A stretch of DNA of 64,000 bases, taken from positions 186,001-250,000 of the forward strand of contig NZ_JAPYPG010000001.1 of the NCBI RefSeq assembly GCF_029937755.1, read 5' to 3'. The DNA is from Henriciella sp. Its GTDB lineage: Bacteria; Pseudomonadota; Alphaproteobacteria; Caulobacterales; Hyphomonadaceae. Numbering within the stretch: position 1 is the first letter of the stretch; each line of letters begins with the position of its first letter. The position numbers were made by a program, and so were the translations under genes. Below are positions 35,641 to 45,239 of this stretch, piece after piece. The notes under the pieces are model-generated. The model did no database searches. It worked only from the letters and a program-made list of their open reading frames with translations, and was not told the origin of the DNA.

Positions 35641-36905
35641 TGGTTGGCTCCCTCGATGTTGCCGGCCGCCAGTGCCGATGTTTCTTCCGTTTCCTCATCG
35701 CTGCCGGACCGCGGCGTGCGCGGGACCAGCGATCCGTCAGGCATACGCTCGACGACCTGGATGTTCATGCCGTCAAAGGCCGCCTGGATTGGTGAAACGA
35801 TCGCCAGTTCCCCCGCCTCGACACCGGAATTGAGATAGGCGCCATCATCATCGCTGAAGGCGACTTCGACGCTGCGGATCTCGAGCTTCCCGGCCGGACC
35901 ATCACCAACATAGACTTGATTGACGCCGCGCAGGGCCGAGCGCGGGATACGCACGACATTCTCGATCGAGCGGCCCTCGATCGCAGCATTGACGAACAGG
36001 CCTGGCGCCATCGGCACGCCGTCGTCGGTCCCGGCCCCATAGGGGTCTTCGAGTTCGGCGATGGCATTGATCAGGCGGGTCTGCGGGTTGATCGCCGCAG
36101 AGGTACGCTTGATGCGGCCCTGCCATTCACGCGGCTGGCCGGCGACGTTCGCACGGAAGGTCACCTGCGGGCCCGGATTGTCCCTGGTCTCGGCAAAGGC
36201 CAGCGGCAGGCCAACCCGTCCAAGATCCTCGTCTGACAGCGGCAGGGAGACTTCCACCACATCGGTCGCGAATATCGTGCCCAGCGCCTGGCCGGGGCTT
36301 ACGAACTGACCGAGGTCTGCGCTGCGCTCACGCACACGTCCTGTGAACGGCGCGGTAACGGCGGTCCGGTCGAGGCCGAGCTGCGCATCGGCCAGCGCGG
36401 CTTCAGCCGAGTTCAGATTGGCTCTGGCTTCAGCCAGTTGCGGCTCGCGGCGTGCCAGCGGGCTAGCATCCTCGATTTCAAGATCCCTGATATCCTGCAG
36501 GGCAATCTCGGCTTCGGCCTTTTCGCGTGCCAGGACCTGTTGGGCGGAGGCCACAGCCGAGCGTGCGCGCGTCACAGCGAGCTCATAATCAGCCGACTCG
36601 AGCCGCACCAGGACCTGGCCCTGACGGATAAAGCCGCCATCCAGGAAATCCGGCGAAACATAGGAAATACGCCCGGCGATCTGCGGTGCAACCACGATCT
36701 GGCGCTTCGGACGGACTTCGCCCTGCGCGTTCACAGTCATGTTGAGGTCGGTCTGCTCAGCGGCTTCGGCGAAGACCGACAGGCCGCGGGGCTGCTCTTC
36801 GGCCTTTTCCACTGGCGGCTTCAGGGCCGTCATGAGAGCAATGCCTCCACCGACAAGCACGGCGAGAACGATAACGGGGAGTAAGAGAGCAAGGATGCGT
36901 TTCAT
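35637..36905 (-). CDS. RND efflux periplasmic adaptor (membrane fusion protein)
   Basis: The 422-residue membrane fusion protein has an N-terminal anchor helix (MKRILALLLPVIVLAVLVGGGIALM), a lipoyl half-motif (GEVRPKRQIVVAPQIAGRISYVSPDFLDGGFIRQGQVL), and a coiled-coil hairpin at about 105-165. The second lipoyl half is LDRTAVTAPFTGRVRERSADLGQFVSPGQ, followed by beta-barrel domains. It links the permease to the outer-membrane channel. The acidic C-terminal tail is not conserved. Confidence 0.93.
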   Translation of the reverse strand: MKRILALLLPVIVLAVLVGGGIALMTALKPPVEKAEEQPRGLSVFAEAAEQTDLNMTVNAQGEVRPKRQIVVAPQIAGRISYVSPDFLDGGFIRQGQVLVRLESADYELAVTRARSAVASAQQVLAREKAEAEIALQDIRDLEIEDASPLARREPQLAEARANLNSAEAALADAQLGLDRTAVTAPFTGRVRERSADLGQFVSPGQALGTIFATDVVEVSLPLSDEDLGRVGLPLAFAETRDNPGPQVTFRANVAGQPREWQGRIKRTSAAINPQTRLINAIAELEDPYGAGTDDGVPMAPGLFVNAAIEGRSIENVVRIPRSALRGVNQVYVGDGPAGKLEIRSVEVAFSDDDGAYLNSGVEAGELAIVSPIQAAFDGMNIQVVERMPDGSLVPRTPRSGSDEETEETSALAAGNIEGANQ

Positions 36906-36919
36906 GGGAGGTCTCTTTA

Positions 36920-38344
36920 TCAGGGCGCGAGATTATCTTGTGTTTCGGAGACCGGCTCTCCCGGTATCCCGCCCCCAACAGCCAGGTGGAAGGCGATGCG
37001 GTTTGAAACACGCGCGGAGCGTGCGGCGATCAATGTGCTTTCAGCGTTCAGTCTACGGGTCTGCGCATCGATCAGATTGAAGATCGCGATCAGGCCGTTC
37101 GAATACTGCCGTGTCGCCAGCTCTTCGGCCTTGATAGCCTCATCGAGCGCGCGCTGCTGGGCGTCGACCTGCTCAGCAAGGTAGCGGTCTGCGGCGATGG
37201 CATCTTCGACTTCGCGCCAGGCCAGCAGGACATTGGCGACATAGGTCGACAGGACGGCTTCGGCATTGGCGAGCGCAGCCTGCTTGTCGGCTTTCAGTGC
37301 GCCGCCATTGAACACCGGCTGGGCCAGCGAGGCAATGGCGTTGGCAGCGATACGCGTGGGATCGAACAGGTCCGACAGGTCCGTCTCGTTTGTACCGACC
37401 GACGCCGTCAGGCTGAGCGTGGGCAGCACGGCCAGCCGCGCCTGTTCGGCCCGCAGGCCGGCCGCAACGACCCGAGCTTCCGAAGCAGCCACATCAGGCC
37501 GGCGCGACAGCAGCATCACCGGCGTACCGGCGGCCTGTATGGGCGAGAGCGCCGGCAGCACGCCCGGCGCCTCGATGGCATTACCCGGATACCGTCCGAG
37601 CAGGATTTCCAGCCGGCGCACGGCGTTGCCGCTGGCCTGCTTGCGCTGGGAGATGGCCGCCTCGGCCGAGGCCAGCGCGCTGCGTGCAAGGCGCACATCG
37701 AGCGAGTCGACAAGACCGCGAGCAAAACGCCGCTCGGTCAGCGACAGGACCCGCTCGCGTGCCTCATAGGTCCGCACGGCCACTTCTTCCTGTGCGACGG
37801 CTTCGTTCAGGTCGGTCCACGCAATCGCTGTCTGCGCGGCAAGCGAAAGACGCGCGGAGGCAAGATCAGCCTCGGTCGCGACGACATCGGCTTGTGAAGC
37901 CTCGATCGACGCTTTCAGACGGCCCCAGAGATCAGCGGTCCACGACGCATCCACGCCGAGGCTGTAGGTCGGGTCGGTGAAGCGGTCATCGGCCACTTCG
38001 GAATAGGTCGAATTCACACCGGCGGACACGCCTGCGCCGACATTCGGCAGCGACCGGCCATAAACGCCGCGCGCCTGCGCCCGGGCCGCCTGCACTGCAT
38101 AGTATTGCGAGCGGATATTCGGATTGGCGGCCAGCGTTTCGGCGACAAGGCTTTCCATCACGGGGTCATTGAACTGGGCAAGCCAGTCTGCACGCGGCGT
38201 TTCCCCGGTCACGCCTGCGGCGGCCCAAGTTTCAGGGGCATTTGGCGCGACTGGAAAAACAGCAACAGGATCGCCCGCCACGCCGGACAGGCTGCCGCAT
38301 CCAGTCAGTGCCAATGCACCAAGAATTGCACGTGTCTGCTTCAT
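36920..38344 (-). CDS. Outer-membrane efflux channel, NodT family lipoprotein
   Basis: The start at ATG 38344 follows GAGGG. The 474 residues have a lipobox (ALTGCG) and two TolC-type repeats with long helical hairpins; AWTDLNEAVAQEEVAVRTYEARERVL and LLAWREVEDAIAADRYLAEQ are characteristic. LLSRRPDVAASEARVVAAG is the NodT/OprM signature. It forms the trimeric exit duct of the efflux system and is the first gene of the operon, 14 bases before the adaptor. Confidence 0.93.
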   Translation of the reverse strand: MKQTRAILGALALTGCGSLSGVAGDPVAVFPVAPNAPETWAAAGVTGETPRADWLAQFNDPVMESLVAETLAANPNIRSQYYAVQAARAQARGVYGRSLPNVGAGVSAGVNSTYSEVADDRFTDPTYSLGVDASWTADLWGRLKASIEASQADVVATEADLASARLSLAAQTAIAWTDLNEAVAQEEVAVRTYEARERVLSLTERRFARGLVDSLDVRLARSALASAEAAISQRKQASGNAVRRLEILLGRYPGNAIEAPGVLPALSPIQAAGTPVMLLSRRPDVAASEARVVAAGLRAEQARLAVLPTLSLTASVGTNETDLSDLFDPTRIAANAIASLAQPVFNGGALKADKQAALANAEAVLSTYVANVLLAWREVEDAIAADRYLAEQVDAQQRALDEAIKAEELATRQYSNGLIAIFNLIDAQTRRLNAESTLIAARSARVSNRIAFHLAVGGGIPGEPVSETQDNLAP

Positions 38345-38370
38345 TCGACCCTCAATCATTTCCAACGTGG

Positions 38371-38398
38371 CTCTAAGCACCGATTAGTCGACTGTCAA
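38371..38398 (-). promoter_or_regulatory. Candidate promoter with overlapping palindrome for the efflux operon
   Basis: On the minus strand TTGACA (38398-38393) is followed after 16 bases by TTAGAG (38376-38371), 27 bases ahead of the NodT start. The palindrome AGTCGACT (38386-38393) overlaps the -35 element, the arrangement of a repressor operator. No TetR-type gene is adjacent. Confidence 0.45.
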
Positions 38399-38547
38399 CA
38401 AAAAATTATTGAAAATCGATATCCAGCTGCACTGGTTGTATTTGCAACACAATAGGATTGAGATTCTATGGAGAATATGTGCGAACGAGGTCGTATCTGC
38501 AGCCTTGGCCTGCTTGCCAGAGGCGGGAATTGCTGGTTGGAAAACAC

Positions 38548-39924
38548 ATGTCTGCAAGCGACAGTCAGAGAAACAGGCGGATTGTGAGCCGTCCGGAACG
38601 CGCCAGGGATTTCATTGTCCTGACCGGCGGCGGTGCCGCCTTGCTTTCCCTTCTGGTCGCGTCCGGCGCCCTCGGTTTCATTGAAGGCGTGATGGCGGCG
38701 ATTGTCCTGTTCGCCGGCGCGCTTGCCTACTATGTCGGGTCCGTCCCGCCTGAACCCCGCGTCGAACAGGTCACCGAGGCCGGCGCCCAGCTGGGCCTTG
38801 CGGAATCGATCAAGGCGCTGGTGCGCGCCCTGCCCTTCCCCGGCCTGTATATTACACCGGATGAACGGATCGAGGTCGCCAACCAGCGATGCACCCAGCT
38901 CTTCCGGGTCTCAAGCATCGAGGGCGCGCTGAAATCTGTGATCATCCGCCAGCCGGACGTGCTGATGGCAACCGACCGGGTCGCCCGGACAGGCGCCTCC
39001 GAGCGCGTCGAATTCCTGACCGGCGAGGGCGACGAACTCTGGCTCGCCCACCTCACACCGGGGCCGGACCGCCACAGCGTCTTCATCATCTTCGAGGACC
39101 GCACCGCAGTTCACCGCGCCGAGCGCGCCCGGGCAGACTTCCTTGCCAATGCCAGCCATGAGCTGCGCACGCCACTGACCGCACTTGCGGGCTTTATCGA
39201 GACCATGCTCGGCCCGGCCCATGACGATCGGGAATCCTGGGACGGCTTTCTCGAGATCATGCACCAGCAGACAGACAGGATGCGTCACCTCGTGGCCGAC
39301 CTGCTCTCGCTATCGCGCATCGAGTTCAGTGAGCACAAGGCGCCCGATACCGTCGTCAATCTCGCAGACATCATGTCGCAGACCATACTTTCGCTGCAGC
39401 CGCTGGCGGCCGACAAGAAAGTCCGGCTCGACTTCCACATGCCCCCGCACGCCATCCCCATCACCGCGAAGTGGGACGAGATTGCGCAGGTCATCCAGAA
39501 CCTTGTCAGCAATGCGATCAAGTATTCCGGCGATGATGGCCGCGTTACCGTCACTGTCGGCACCAGCCCCTCGATGAGTGAGGCCGGGCGAAAGGCGATC
39601 GAGCACTTACACAAGCATGCCGACCGCTCCACCCTGCTGCAACCGCGGGCCTCCACGGAAGTTCGCGCAGCCTGGGTCCGCGTGTCCGATGAAGGCGCCG
39701 GCATCGCCCGCCAGCACCTCTCCCGTCTGGGCGAGCGGTTTTACCGTGCGGATGAAAGCCGGGGCGGCGAAATCGAAGGCACCGGCCTCGGCCTGGCCAT
39801 CGTCAAGCATATCATGGCGCGCCATCGCGGCGGCCTGGCCGTTGCCAGCCGCGAGGGCGATGGCGCCGTGTTCGGCGTCTGGCTGCCCATCTCGGACGCC
39901 GAGTTCGACACGGCTGAAGATTGA
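38548..39924 (+). CDS. phoR: Phosphate-regulon sensor histidine kinase PhoR
   Basis: The 458-residue kinase has two membrane helices near residues 20-62, no sizeable periplasmic domain, a PAS-like domain (FPGLYITPDERIEVANQRC), then the HisKA domain with ASHELRTPL (His204). The ATPase follows, with N box LVSNAIKY, DEGAGIA, RFYRADESR and GTGLGLAIVKHI. It should phosphorylate PhoB when phosphate is low, under PhoU/Pst control. The longer frame from 38458 has no support. The PhoR call rests on architecture and its place upstream of pst-phoU-phoB. Confidence 0.88.
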   Translation: MSASDSQRNRRIVSRPERARDFIVLTGGGAALLSLLVASGALGFIEGVMAAIVLFAGALAYYVGSVPPEPRVEQVTEAGAQLGLAESIKALVRALPFPGLYITPDERIEVANQRCTQLFRVSSIEGALKSVIIRQPDVLMATDRVARTGASERVEFLTGEGDELWLAHLTPGPDRHSVFIIFEDRTAVHRAERARADFLANASHELRTPLTALAGFIETMLGPAHDDRESWDGFLEIMHQQTDRMRHLVADLLSLSRIEFSEHKAPDTVVNLADIMSQTILSLQPLAADKKVRLDFHMPPHAIPITAKWDEIAQVIQNLVSNAIKYSGDDGRVTVTVGTSPSMSEAGRKAIEHLHKHADRSTLLQPRASTEVRAAWVRVSDEGAGIARQHLSRLGERFYRADESRGGEIEGTGLGLAIVKHIMARHRGGLAVASREGDGAVFGVWLPISDAEFDTAED

Positions 39925-40592
39925 TGCGCGAGGGCCCGCCCGCGCCGCGCGCTTATGAGCCTCCTTCCACCCCGGCGCCAATCCTCTTCAGGGACGCGGC
40001 GCTGCTGGTGGCCGACAAGCCCGCTGGCCTGCTGGCCGTGCCGGGACGCGGTGACGCGCGGCAGGACTGTCTGCAGCGGCGCCTCGAAATCGAGTTTGGA
40101 CCGCTTGAGACTGTCCACCGGCTCGACATGGATACGTCCGGGCTGATCGTCTTCGCCCGTTCCAAAGAAATGGGCCGGGCACTCTCCCTGGCTTTCAGTG
40201 AGCGCGCTGTCTCAAAACATTATGCAGCGCTCGTCCACGGCGTGCCGGAGGCGCCGGAAGGCGAGATCACCCTGCCGATCGGACGGGACTGGACGATGCG
40301 GCCGTTGCGTCGAATTGACCCTGAGGACGGCCAGACAGCCTGCACGCGCTGGCGTCTCGTCAGAACGCCTGGAGAGAGAAGCCTGCTGGATCTCGAACCC
40401 GTTACAGGGCGCACCCACCAGCTGCGCCTGCATCTGGCGGCCACGGGACACCCGATCTGCGGCGACCGCCTCTATGGCGTGCCTGGAGACAGTCATGCGA
40501 GGCTCTGCCTGCACGCCGCCCGGCTGGCCTTTGACCATCCCGGGACCGGCGAGCGGATCAGCCTCGAAAGCCCGCACGCCTTCGGGGTCTGA
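39924..40592 (+). CDS. RluA-family pseudouridine synthase
   Basis: The 222-residue enzyme has no S4 domain and carries the RluA catalytic motif HRLDMDTSGL with catalytic Asp68, plus EPVTGRTHQLRLHLAATGHPICGD. It matches RluA, which modifies 23S U746 and some tRNAs in E. coli, better than RluC/D. The ATG shares bases with the phoR stop (TGATG), so it is translationally coupled to a two-component kinase, an odd pairing. It is followed by the Pho-box promoter of the pst operon. Confidence 0.85.
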   Translation: MREGPPAPRAYEPPSTPAPILFRDAALLVADKPAGLLAVPGRGDARQDCLQRRLEIEFGPLETVHRLDMDTSGLIVFARSKEMGRALSLAFSERAVSKHYAALVHGVPEAPEGEITLPIGRDWTMRPLRRIDPEDGQTACTRWRLVRTPGERSLLDLEPVTGRTHQLRLHLAATGHPICGDRLYGVPGDSHARLCLHAARLAFDHPGTGERISLESPHAFGV

Positions 40593-40628
40593 AGCTCTTT
40601 ACACAAATAAAACACCTGTCCGCAGTGT

Positions 40629-40646
40629 GTGTCACATATGTGTCAA
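40629..40646 (+). promoter_or_regulatory. Pho box of the pst-phoU-phoB operon
   Basis: GTGTCAC-ATAT-GTGTCAA is two 7-base direct repeats at 11-base spacing, close to the PhoB consensus CTGTCAT-N4-CTGTCAC. It ends 49 bases before pstC ATG 40696. GTTAAG at 40655-40660 could be the -10. A further CTGTC is at 40616-40620. Confidence 0.75.
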
Positions 40647-40695
40647 GCAGCCGCGTTAAGAGGCGCGCGAGGGCTTGGACTATCAGTGTGGGCGC

Positions 40696-42102
40696 ATGCT
40701 TGAGACGTTTGGACATCTACCAGTCGCGTGGCTGCTGTTTGCCGTTCTGGCAGTCGCCGGATTCGTGTCGTTTTTTGCCGGCCGCACACAGGCCGTCACG
40801 GTAGGTCACGGCCAAACCGAACGCCTGAATTCGCAGCCGAACTATCACGGTTATTTCGTCGCCATGGCGACCATCGGGCCGGCAGCGGTCATCCTCGTTC
40901 TGTATGCCCTTTTCGGTGATTCCATCGTGCGCGCGCAGCTTGCCAGCGAACTGCCGCAGCGAATTCGTGATCTCGGGTCGCTGGAACTCGGGCAGTATAT
41001 CGACCGGATATCCGAACAGGCCGCGCGGCGCGATGCAGCCTCCACCGGAAACGCGCTCTTCGATGCGGCCACCTCGCGCTATACTGACCTGCTCGGCCTG
41101 TCCCGTATCATCGCCGTCCTCGCGGCGCTGGCGGCGGCGGGCCTCGGCTTCTTCTTTGCGCGCCGGCAGCTGTCTGTGCACTTCCGGGCACGGTCACGCG
41201 TGGAAGACGGCATCAAGTTCATGCTCTTCCTGTGTGCGGGCATCGCCGTCCTGACAACGATCGGCATTGTCGCCAGCCTGTTCTTCGAGGCGATGCGCTT
41301 CTTCTCCCGCGTGTCTGTGTTCAGTTTCATCTTCGGCACCGAATGGAACGCCCAGACGGGGGCCGACTTCGGCGCCATCCCGCTCTTCTTCGGCACCTTC
41401 ATGATCGCCTTCCTGGCAATGCTGGTGGCCGCGCCCATCGGCCTGCTCTCGGCGATCTATCTGTCGGAATATGCCAGCCCCCGCTTCCGCGGCGTCGTCA
41501 AGCCGATCCTGGAACTGCTCGCCGGTATCCCCACGGTCGTCTACGGCTTCTTCGCGTTGCAGTTCGTGGCCCCGATCGTACGGGCCGGCGCCAACTGGGT
41601 GAATGGGCTGCCCTTCGTGCCTGATGGCCTGCTCGCCGCGCAGCCGACCAGCGCGCTGGCCGCAGGCATCGTCATGGGGATCATGATCATCCCCTTTGTG
41701 TCCTCGCTGTCTGACGATGTGATCAACGCCGTTCCGCAGACCCTGCGCGACGGTGCCTATGCCATCGGCGCGACAAAGTCCGAAACGGTCAAGCAGGTCG
41801 TCATGCCGGCCGCCCTGCCGGGTGTGATCGCTGCCCTGCTTCTGGCGGTCTCGCGGGCGATTGGTGAGACGATGATCGTCGTCATGGCGGCGGGCCAGCG
41901 CGCCCAGATCACGCCGGACCCGACAGCCGACCTGACCACCATTACCGTCCAGATCGTCGCCCTGCTCACGGGCGACACGGAGTTCGACAGCGCCAAGACG
42001 CTTTCAGCCTTCGCACTCGGCTTCGTCCTCTTCATCGTGACGCTGATCTTCAACCTGATCGCCCTTCGCGTCGTCCAGAGATACAGGGAAAAGTATGAAT
42101 AG
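40696..42102 (+). CDS. pstC: Phosphate ABC transporter permease PstC
   Basis: The 468-residue inner-membrane permease passes phosphate with PstA. The C-terminal half holds the binding-protein-dependent transport domain, with LLAGIPTVVYGFFAL and the EAA loop DGAYAIGATKSETVKQVVMPAALPGV. About 200 extra N-terminal residues with two to three helices and a periplasmic segment precede it, compared with the E. coli length of 319. An upstream TTG at 40675 would leave too little room after the Pho box. Confidence 0.93.
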   Translation: MLETFGHLPVAWLLFAVLAVAGFVSFFAGRTQAVTVGHGQTERLNSQPNYHGYFVAMATIGPAAVILVLYALFGDSIVRAQLASELPQRIRDLGSLELGQYIDRISEQAARRDAASTGNALFDAATSRYTDLLGLSRIIAVLAALAAAGLGFFFARRQLSVHFRARSRVEDGIKFMLFLCAGIAVLTTIGIVASLFFEAMRFFSRVSVFSFIFGTEWNAQTGADFGAIPLFFGTFMIAFLAMLVAAPIGLLSAIYLSEYASPRFRGVVKPILELLAGIPTVVYGFFALQFVAPIVRAGANWVNGLPFVPDGLLAAQPTSALAAGIVMGIMIIPFVSSLSDDVINAVPQTLRDGAYAIGATKSETVKQVVMPAALPGVIAALLLAVSRAIGETMIVVMAAGQRAQITPDPTADLTTITVQIVALLTGDTEFDSAKTLSAFALGFVLFIVTLIFNLIALRVVQRYREKYE

Positions 42103-43696
42103 CCCGGCGCCCAGCCCGTCCGAGAAAGGCAGCTTTGGTTCAGCCGCTGCGATGAAGCGGCTGAAACAGCGCCACCGTGCCGAAATGCGGTTCAAGCTGT
42201 ACGGCCAGCTGGCCATCGGTATTGCCATCGTGGCGCTGGTTACCCTGTTGATCTCGATCTTCGGGCAGGCCTCTTCCGCTTTCTCGCGCAATGTCCTGAC
42301 CTTTGACGTGAGGCTCGATGCCGAGCAGGTCGACCCGTCAGGCGAACGCGATCCGGAAGCGATTGCGCGGAATGTTTCAGGCTTCAACCTGCTGCTGCAG
42401 GACAATCTGGCTGAGGACTTCCTGCCGGGAGAGACAGACCGCGCCCGCCTGCGCGAACTCTATGGCATGTTTACCCGCCTCGCCGTCCTGCCGATTGCAC
42501 GCAAGACCGCCGAGAACCCGGAAATCATCGGCACCGGTCAGGAATTCCGGGTCGCCCTTGCCGACGACATCGACCTTTACCTCAAGGGCGGCGTGAGCGA
42601 GCGCAAATCCCTCAAGCTTGGAGAGATCCAGGACGTCACCGGCACTCTGGATGACGGTATCGATGTCACTTTCGCGGACATGAAGGCCGTCGAGGACCTT
42701 CGCAGCGCGCTCGAGACCTTTCGCGAACGCAGCGAAGGCGACAATCAGCCAGCGGCCCTGATACAGCTTGGCGAGACCTGGTTCCGCCTTCAGGACATCG
42801 ACGGACGCACCGCAAGCCTGACCTATCTCGCTGGCGCCAGCACCATGCCCGCTGCCGGCACGAACGCCTCCACCCTCGTACTCGAACAGAGCGAGGAAAA
42901 CCGCACCGTCAGTGACCGCCAGATTGCCTGGACAATGCTGCTCAAGGAAGACGGCCGCGTGAAGTCGGTCTTCAACACCTCGCTCTTCAGCCATTCCGAC
43001 AGCACCTATCCTGAGCTTGCCGGTACCGCAGCGGCCGTGGTCGGCTCCCTCTGGACCATGCTGGTCACCGCGCTTCTTGCCATTCCCGTCGGCATCTTCG
43101 CCGCCGTCTATCTCGAGGAATTCGCCACCAAGAACCGGATGACGGACCTGATCGAGGTCAATATCAACAATCTCGCCGCCGTGCCCTCCATCGTCTTCGG
43201 CCTGCTGGGGGCGGCTGTGTTCATCAATTTCCTTGGCTTGCCACGTTCGGTGCCGCTTGTGGGGGGTCTCGTGCTCGGCCTGCTTGTCCTGCCGACCGTG
43301 ATCATTGCCTCGCGCGCCGCCCTGAAAGCCGTGCCGCCATCGATCCGCGATGCCGCCCTCGGCGTCGGCGCCTCACAGACCCAGGCGGTGTTCCACCACG
43401 TCGTTCCGCTGGCGGCGCCCGGCATCCTGACCGGCTCGATCATCGGCATGGCGCGCGCCCTTGGCGAAACCGCGCCGCTGCTGCTCATCGGCATGGTCGC
43501 CTTCGTCGCCGAAGTTCCCGACGGGCCGACCGATGAGTCGACCGTTCTGCCCGTTCTCATCTACAAGTGGTCCACAGGCGCAGAGCGCGCCTGGGAGCCG
43601 CAAACCGCAGCCGCAATCATCGTGCTGCTCGTATTCCTCGTCTTGATGAATCTCATCGCGATCATCCTGAGACGCCGGTTCGAAAGGAGATGGTAG
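42095..43696 (+). CDS. pstA: Phosphate ABC transporter permease PstA (long, DUF3333-type)
   Basis: The 533-residue permease has a first helix near 38-58, then a soluble insert of about 250 residues (about 65-310) of the DUF3333 type found in alphaproteobacterial PstA. The transport domain follows, with [17 protein letters not shown] and [30 protein letters not shown]. coli PstA is only 296 residues. The start overlaps pstC by eight bases. The insert could contact PstS or sense phosphate, but its role is not known. Confidence 0.93.
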   Translation: MNSPAPSPSEKGSFGSAAAMKRLKQRHRAEMRFKLYGQLAIGIAIVALVTLLISIFGQASSAFSRNVLTFDVRLDAEQVDPSGERDPEAIARNVSGFNLLLQDNLAEDFLPGETDRARLRELYGMFTRLAVLPIARKTAENPEIIGTGQEFRVALADDIDLYLKGGVSERKSLKLGEIQDVTGTLDDGIDVTFADMKAVEDLRSALETFRERSEGDNQPAALIQLGETWFRLQDIDGRTASLTYLAGASTMPAAGTNASTLVLEQSEENRTVSDRQIAWTMLLKEDGRVKSVFNTSLFSHSDSTYPELAGTAAAVVGSLWTMLVTALLAIPVGIFAAVYLEEFATKNRMTDLIEVNINNLAAVPSIVFGLLGAAVFINFLGLPRSVPLVGGLVLGLLVLPTVIIASRAALKAVPPSIRDAALGVGASQTQAVFHHVVPLAAPGILTGSIIGMARALGETAPLLLIGMVAFVAEVPDGPTDESTVLPVLIYKWSTGAERAWEPQTAAAIIVLLVFLVLMNLIAIILRRRFERRW

Positions 43697-43698
43697 TC

Positions 43699-44517
43699 AT
43701 GGACGGAAACGTTGAAGACTTCACCGAAACCAGACCAAAGCAGGCCCACACCATGTCGGAAATGATCAAGGTCGATTGCCGAAACATCGACGTCTTCTAC
43801 GGTGATAAACAGGCCATCTACGATATTTCCCTGGCAATCCAGGACCGCGCCGTGACCTCTTTCATCGGGCCTTCCGGCTGCGGCAAGTCCACCTTCCTTC
43901 GCTGCATCAACCGGATGAACGACACGATCGAGACCGCAAAGGTCTCAGGCCAGATCTATATGGATGGGGCAGACATCAACGACCATTCGATCGACCCGGT
44001 GCTGCTGCGCTCGCGCGTCGGCATGGTGTTCCAGAAGCCGAACCCGTTTCCGAAATCGATCTATGACAACATCGCCTATGGCCCGCGCATCCACGGCCTC
44101 GCCTCCGGCAAGCAGGAGCTTGACGAGGTGGTCGAGTCCGCGCTTCGCAAGGCCGGCCTCTGGGATGAGGTAAAGGACCGCCTGCAGGCGCCCGGCACCA
44201 GCCTGTCCGGCGGCCAGCAGCAGCGTCTGTGCATCGCCCGCGCCATTGCCGTCAGCCCGGAAGTCATCCTGATGGATGAGCCCTGCTCCGCCCTCGACCC
44301 GATCGCGACAGCCCGCATTGAAGAGCTGATAGACGAGCTTCGCGAGCGCTATTGCATCGTCATCGTGACCCACTCGATGCAACAGGCTGCGCGCGTTTCA
44401 CAGCGCACGGCCTTCTTCCATCTCGGAAAACTGATAGAATATGGCGACACAGAACAGATCTTCACCAACCCCGTCGACAGCAAGACCCAGGATTACATCA
44501 CCGGTCGCTACGGCTAA
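43699..44517 (+). CDS. pstB: Phosphate ABC transporter ATP-binding protein PstB
   Basis: The start ATG at 43699 has AAGGAGA eight bases upstream. The 272-residue ATPase has Walker A GPSGCGKS at 57-64, the ABC signature LSGGQQQR near 168-175, and Walker [13 protein letters not shown] near 191. It energises the PstCA channel and takes part in PhoU-PhoR signalling. The gene begins two bases after the pstA stop. Confidence 0.96.
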   Translation: MDGNVEDFTETRPKQAHTMSEMIKVDCRNIDVFYGDKQAIYDISLAIQDRAVTSFIGPSGCGKSTFLRCINRMNDTIETAKVSGQIYMDGADINDHSIDPVLLRSRVGMVFQKPNPFPKSIYDNIAYGPRIHGLASGKQELDEVVESALRKAGLWDEVKDRLQAPGTSLSGGQQQRLCIARAIAVSPEVILMDEPCSALDPIATARIEELIDELRERYCIVIVTHSMQQAARVSQRTAFFHLGKLIEYGDTEQIFTNPVDSKTQDYITGRYG

Positions 44518-44537
44518 TGGCACGAAACGAAGCATAT

Positions 44538-45239
44538 ATGTCAGAACACATCGTCACCGCATTCACTGACGAGCTCGAGCATCTGTCGGCCAACCTGCTA
44601 CGCATGGGCGGTCTCGCTGAAGCGATGATCAACGATGCCAGCCGCGCCGTGGTCACCTATGACCTCGAACTGGCGCGCCAGGTCATCAAGCGCGACAAGT
44701 CCATCGACGAACTCGAAGCAGAAGCCGAAAAGGCCATCATCCGCCTGATCGCCCTGCGTCACCCGATGGCCGCCGACCTGCGCGCCGTGCTCGGGGCCAT
44801 GAAATTGGCCGGCGACATCGAACGGATCGGCGATCTCTGCAAGAATATCGGCAAGCGCTGCCTCGAACTGACCGGCGATGAGAACCGCGCTGCCGTCAAA
44901 GGTATCGAGCGGATGTCACGGGCGGTCTCCCACCAGTTGCAGATGGCGCTCGACGCCTATCTCCGCCAGGATGTGGACGCCGCCATTCGCGTACTGGAAC
45001 TCGATGACGACATCGACGACCACTACATGTCCTTCTTCCGCGAGACACTGACCTACATGATGGAGGATCCACGCCAGATCGGGTCCAACACGCATCTCAT
45101 GTTCATGGCCAAGAACCTTGAACGCATCGGTGACCACGCCACGAACATCGCCAAGGCGGTCTACTACATGGTCACGGGCGAGACAGCGACGGGCGATCAT
45201 GTCGAAGCCCGGCTGAAACAATCTGGAGGGGCCGGGTGA
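44538..45239 (+). CDS. phoU: Phosphate signalling protein PhoU
   Basis: The 233-residue protein has two three-helix PhoU repeats, each with the metal-binding pattern: MKLAGDIERIGDLCKNIG and MAKNLERIGDHATNIAK. It represses PhoR signalling when the Pst transporter is active. ATG 44517, which overlaps the pstB stop as TAATG, is an alternative start seven codons earlier. The MSEHIVTAF start at 44538 fits the family N-terminus better. Confidence 0.94.
   Translation: MSEHIVTAFTDELEHLSANLLRMGGLAEAMINDASRAVVTYDLELARQVIKRDKSIDELEAEAEKAIIRLIALRHPMAADLRAVLGAMKLAGDIERIGDLCKNIGKRCLELTGDENRAAVKGIERMSRAVSHQLQMALDAYLRQDVDAAIRVLELDDDIDDHYMSFFRETLTYMMEDPRQIGSNTHLMFMAKNLERIGDHATNIAKAVYYMVTGETATGDHVEARLKQSGGAG

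Noticed and set aside
38392..38403. Pho box upstream of phoR
   Set aside because: A single CTGTCAA half-site without a second repeat at 11 bases.
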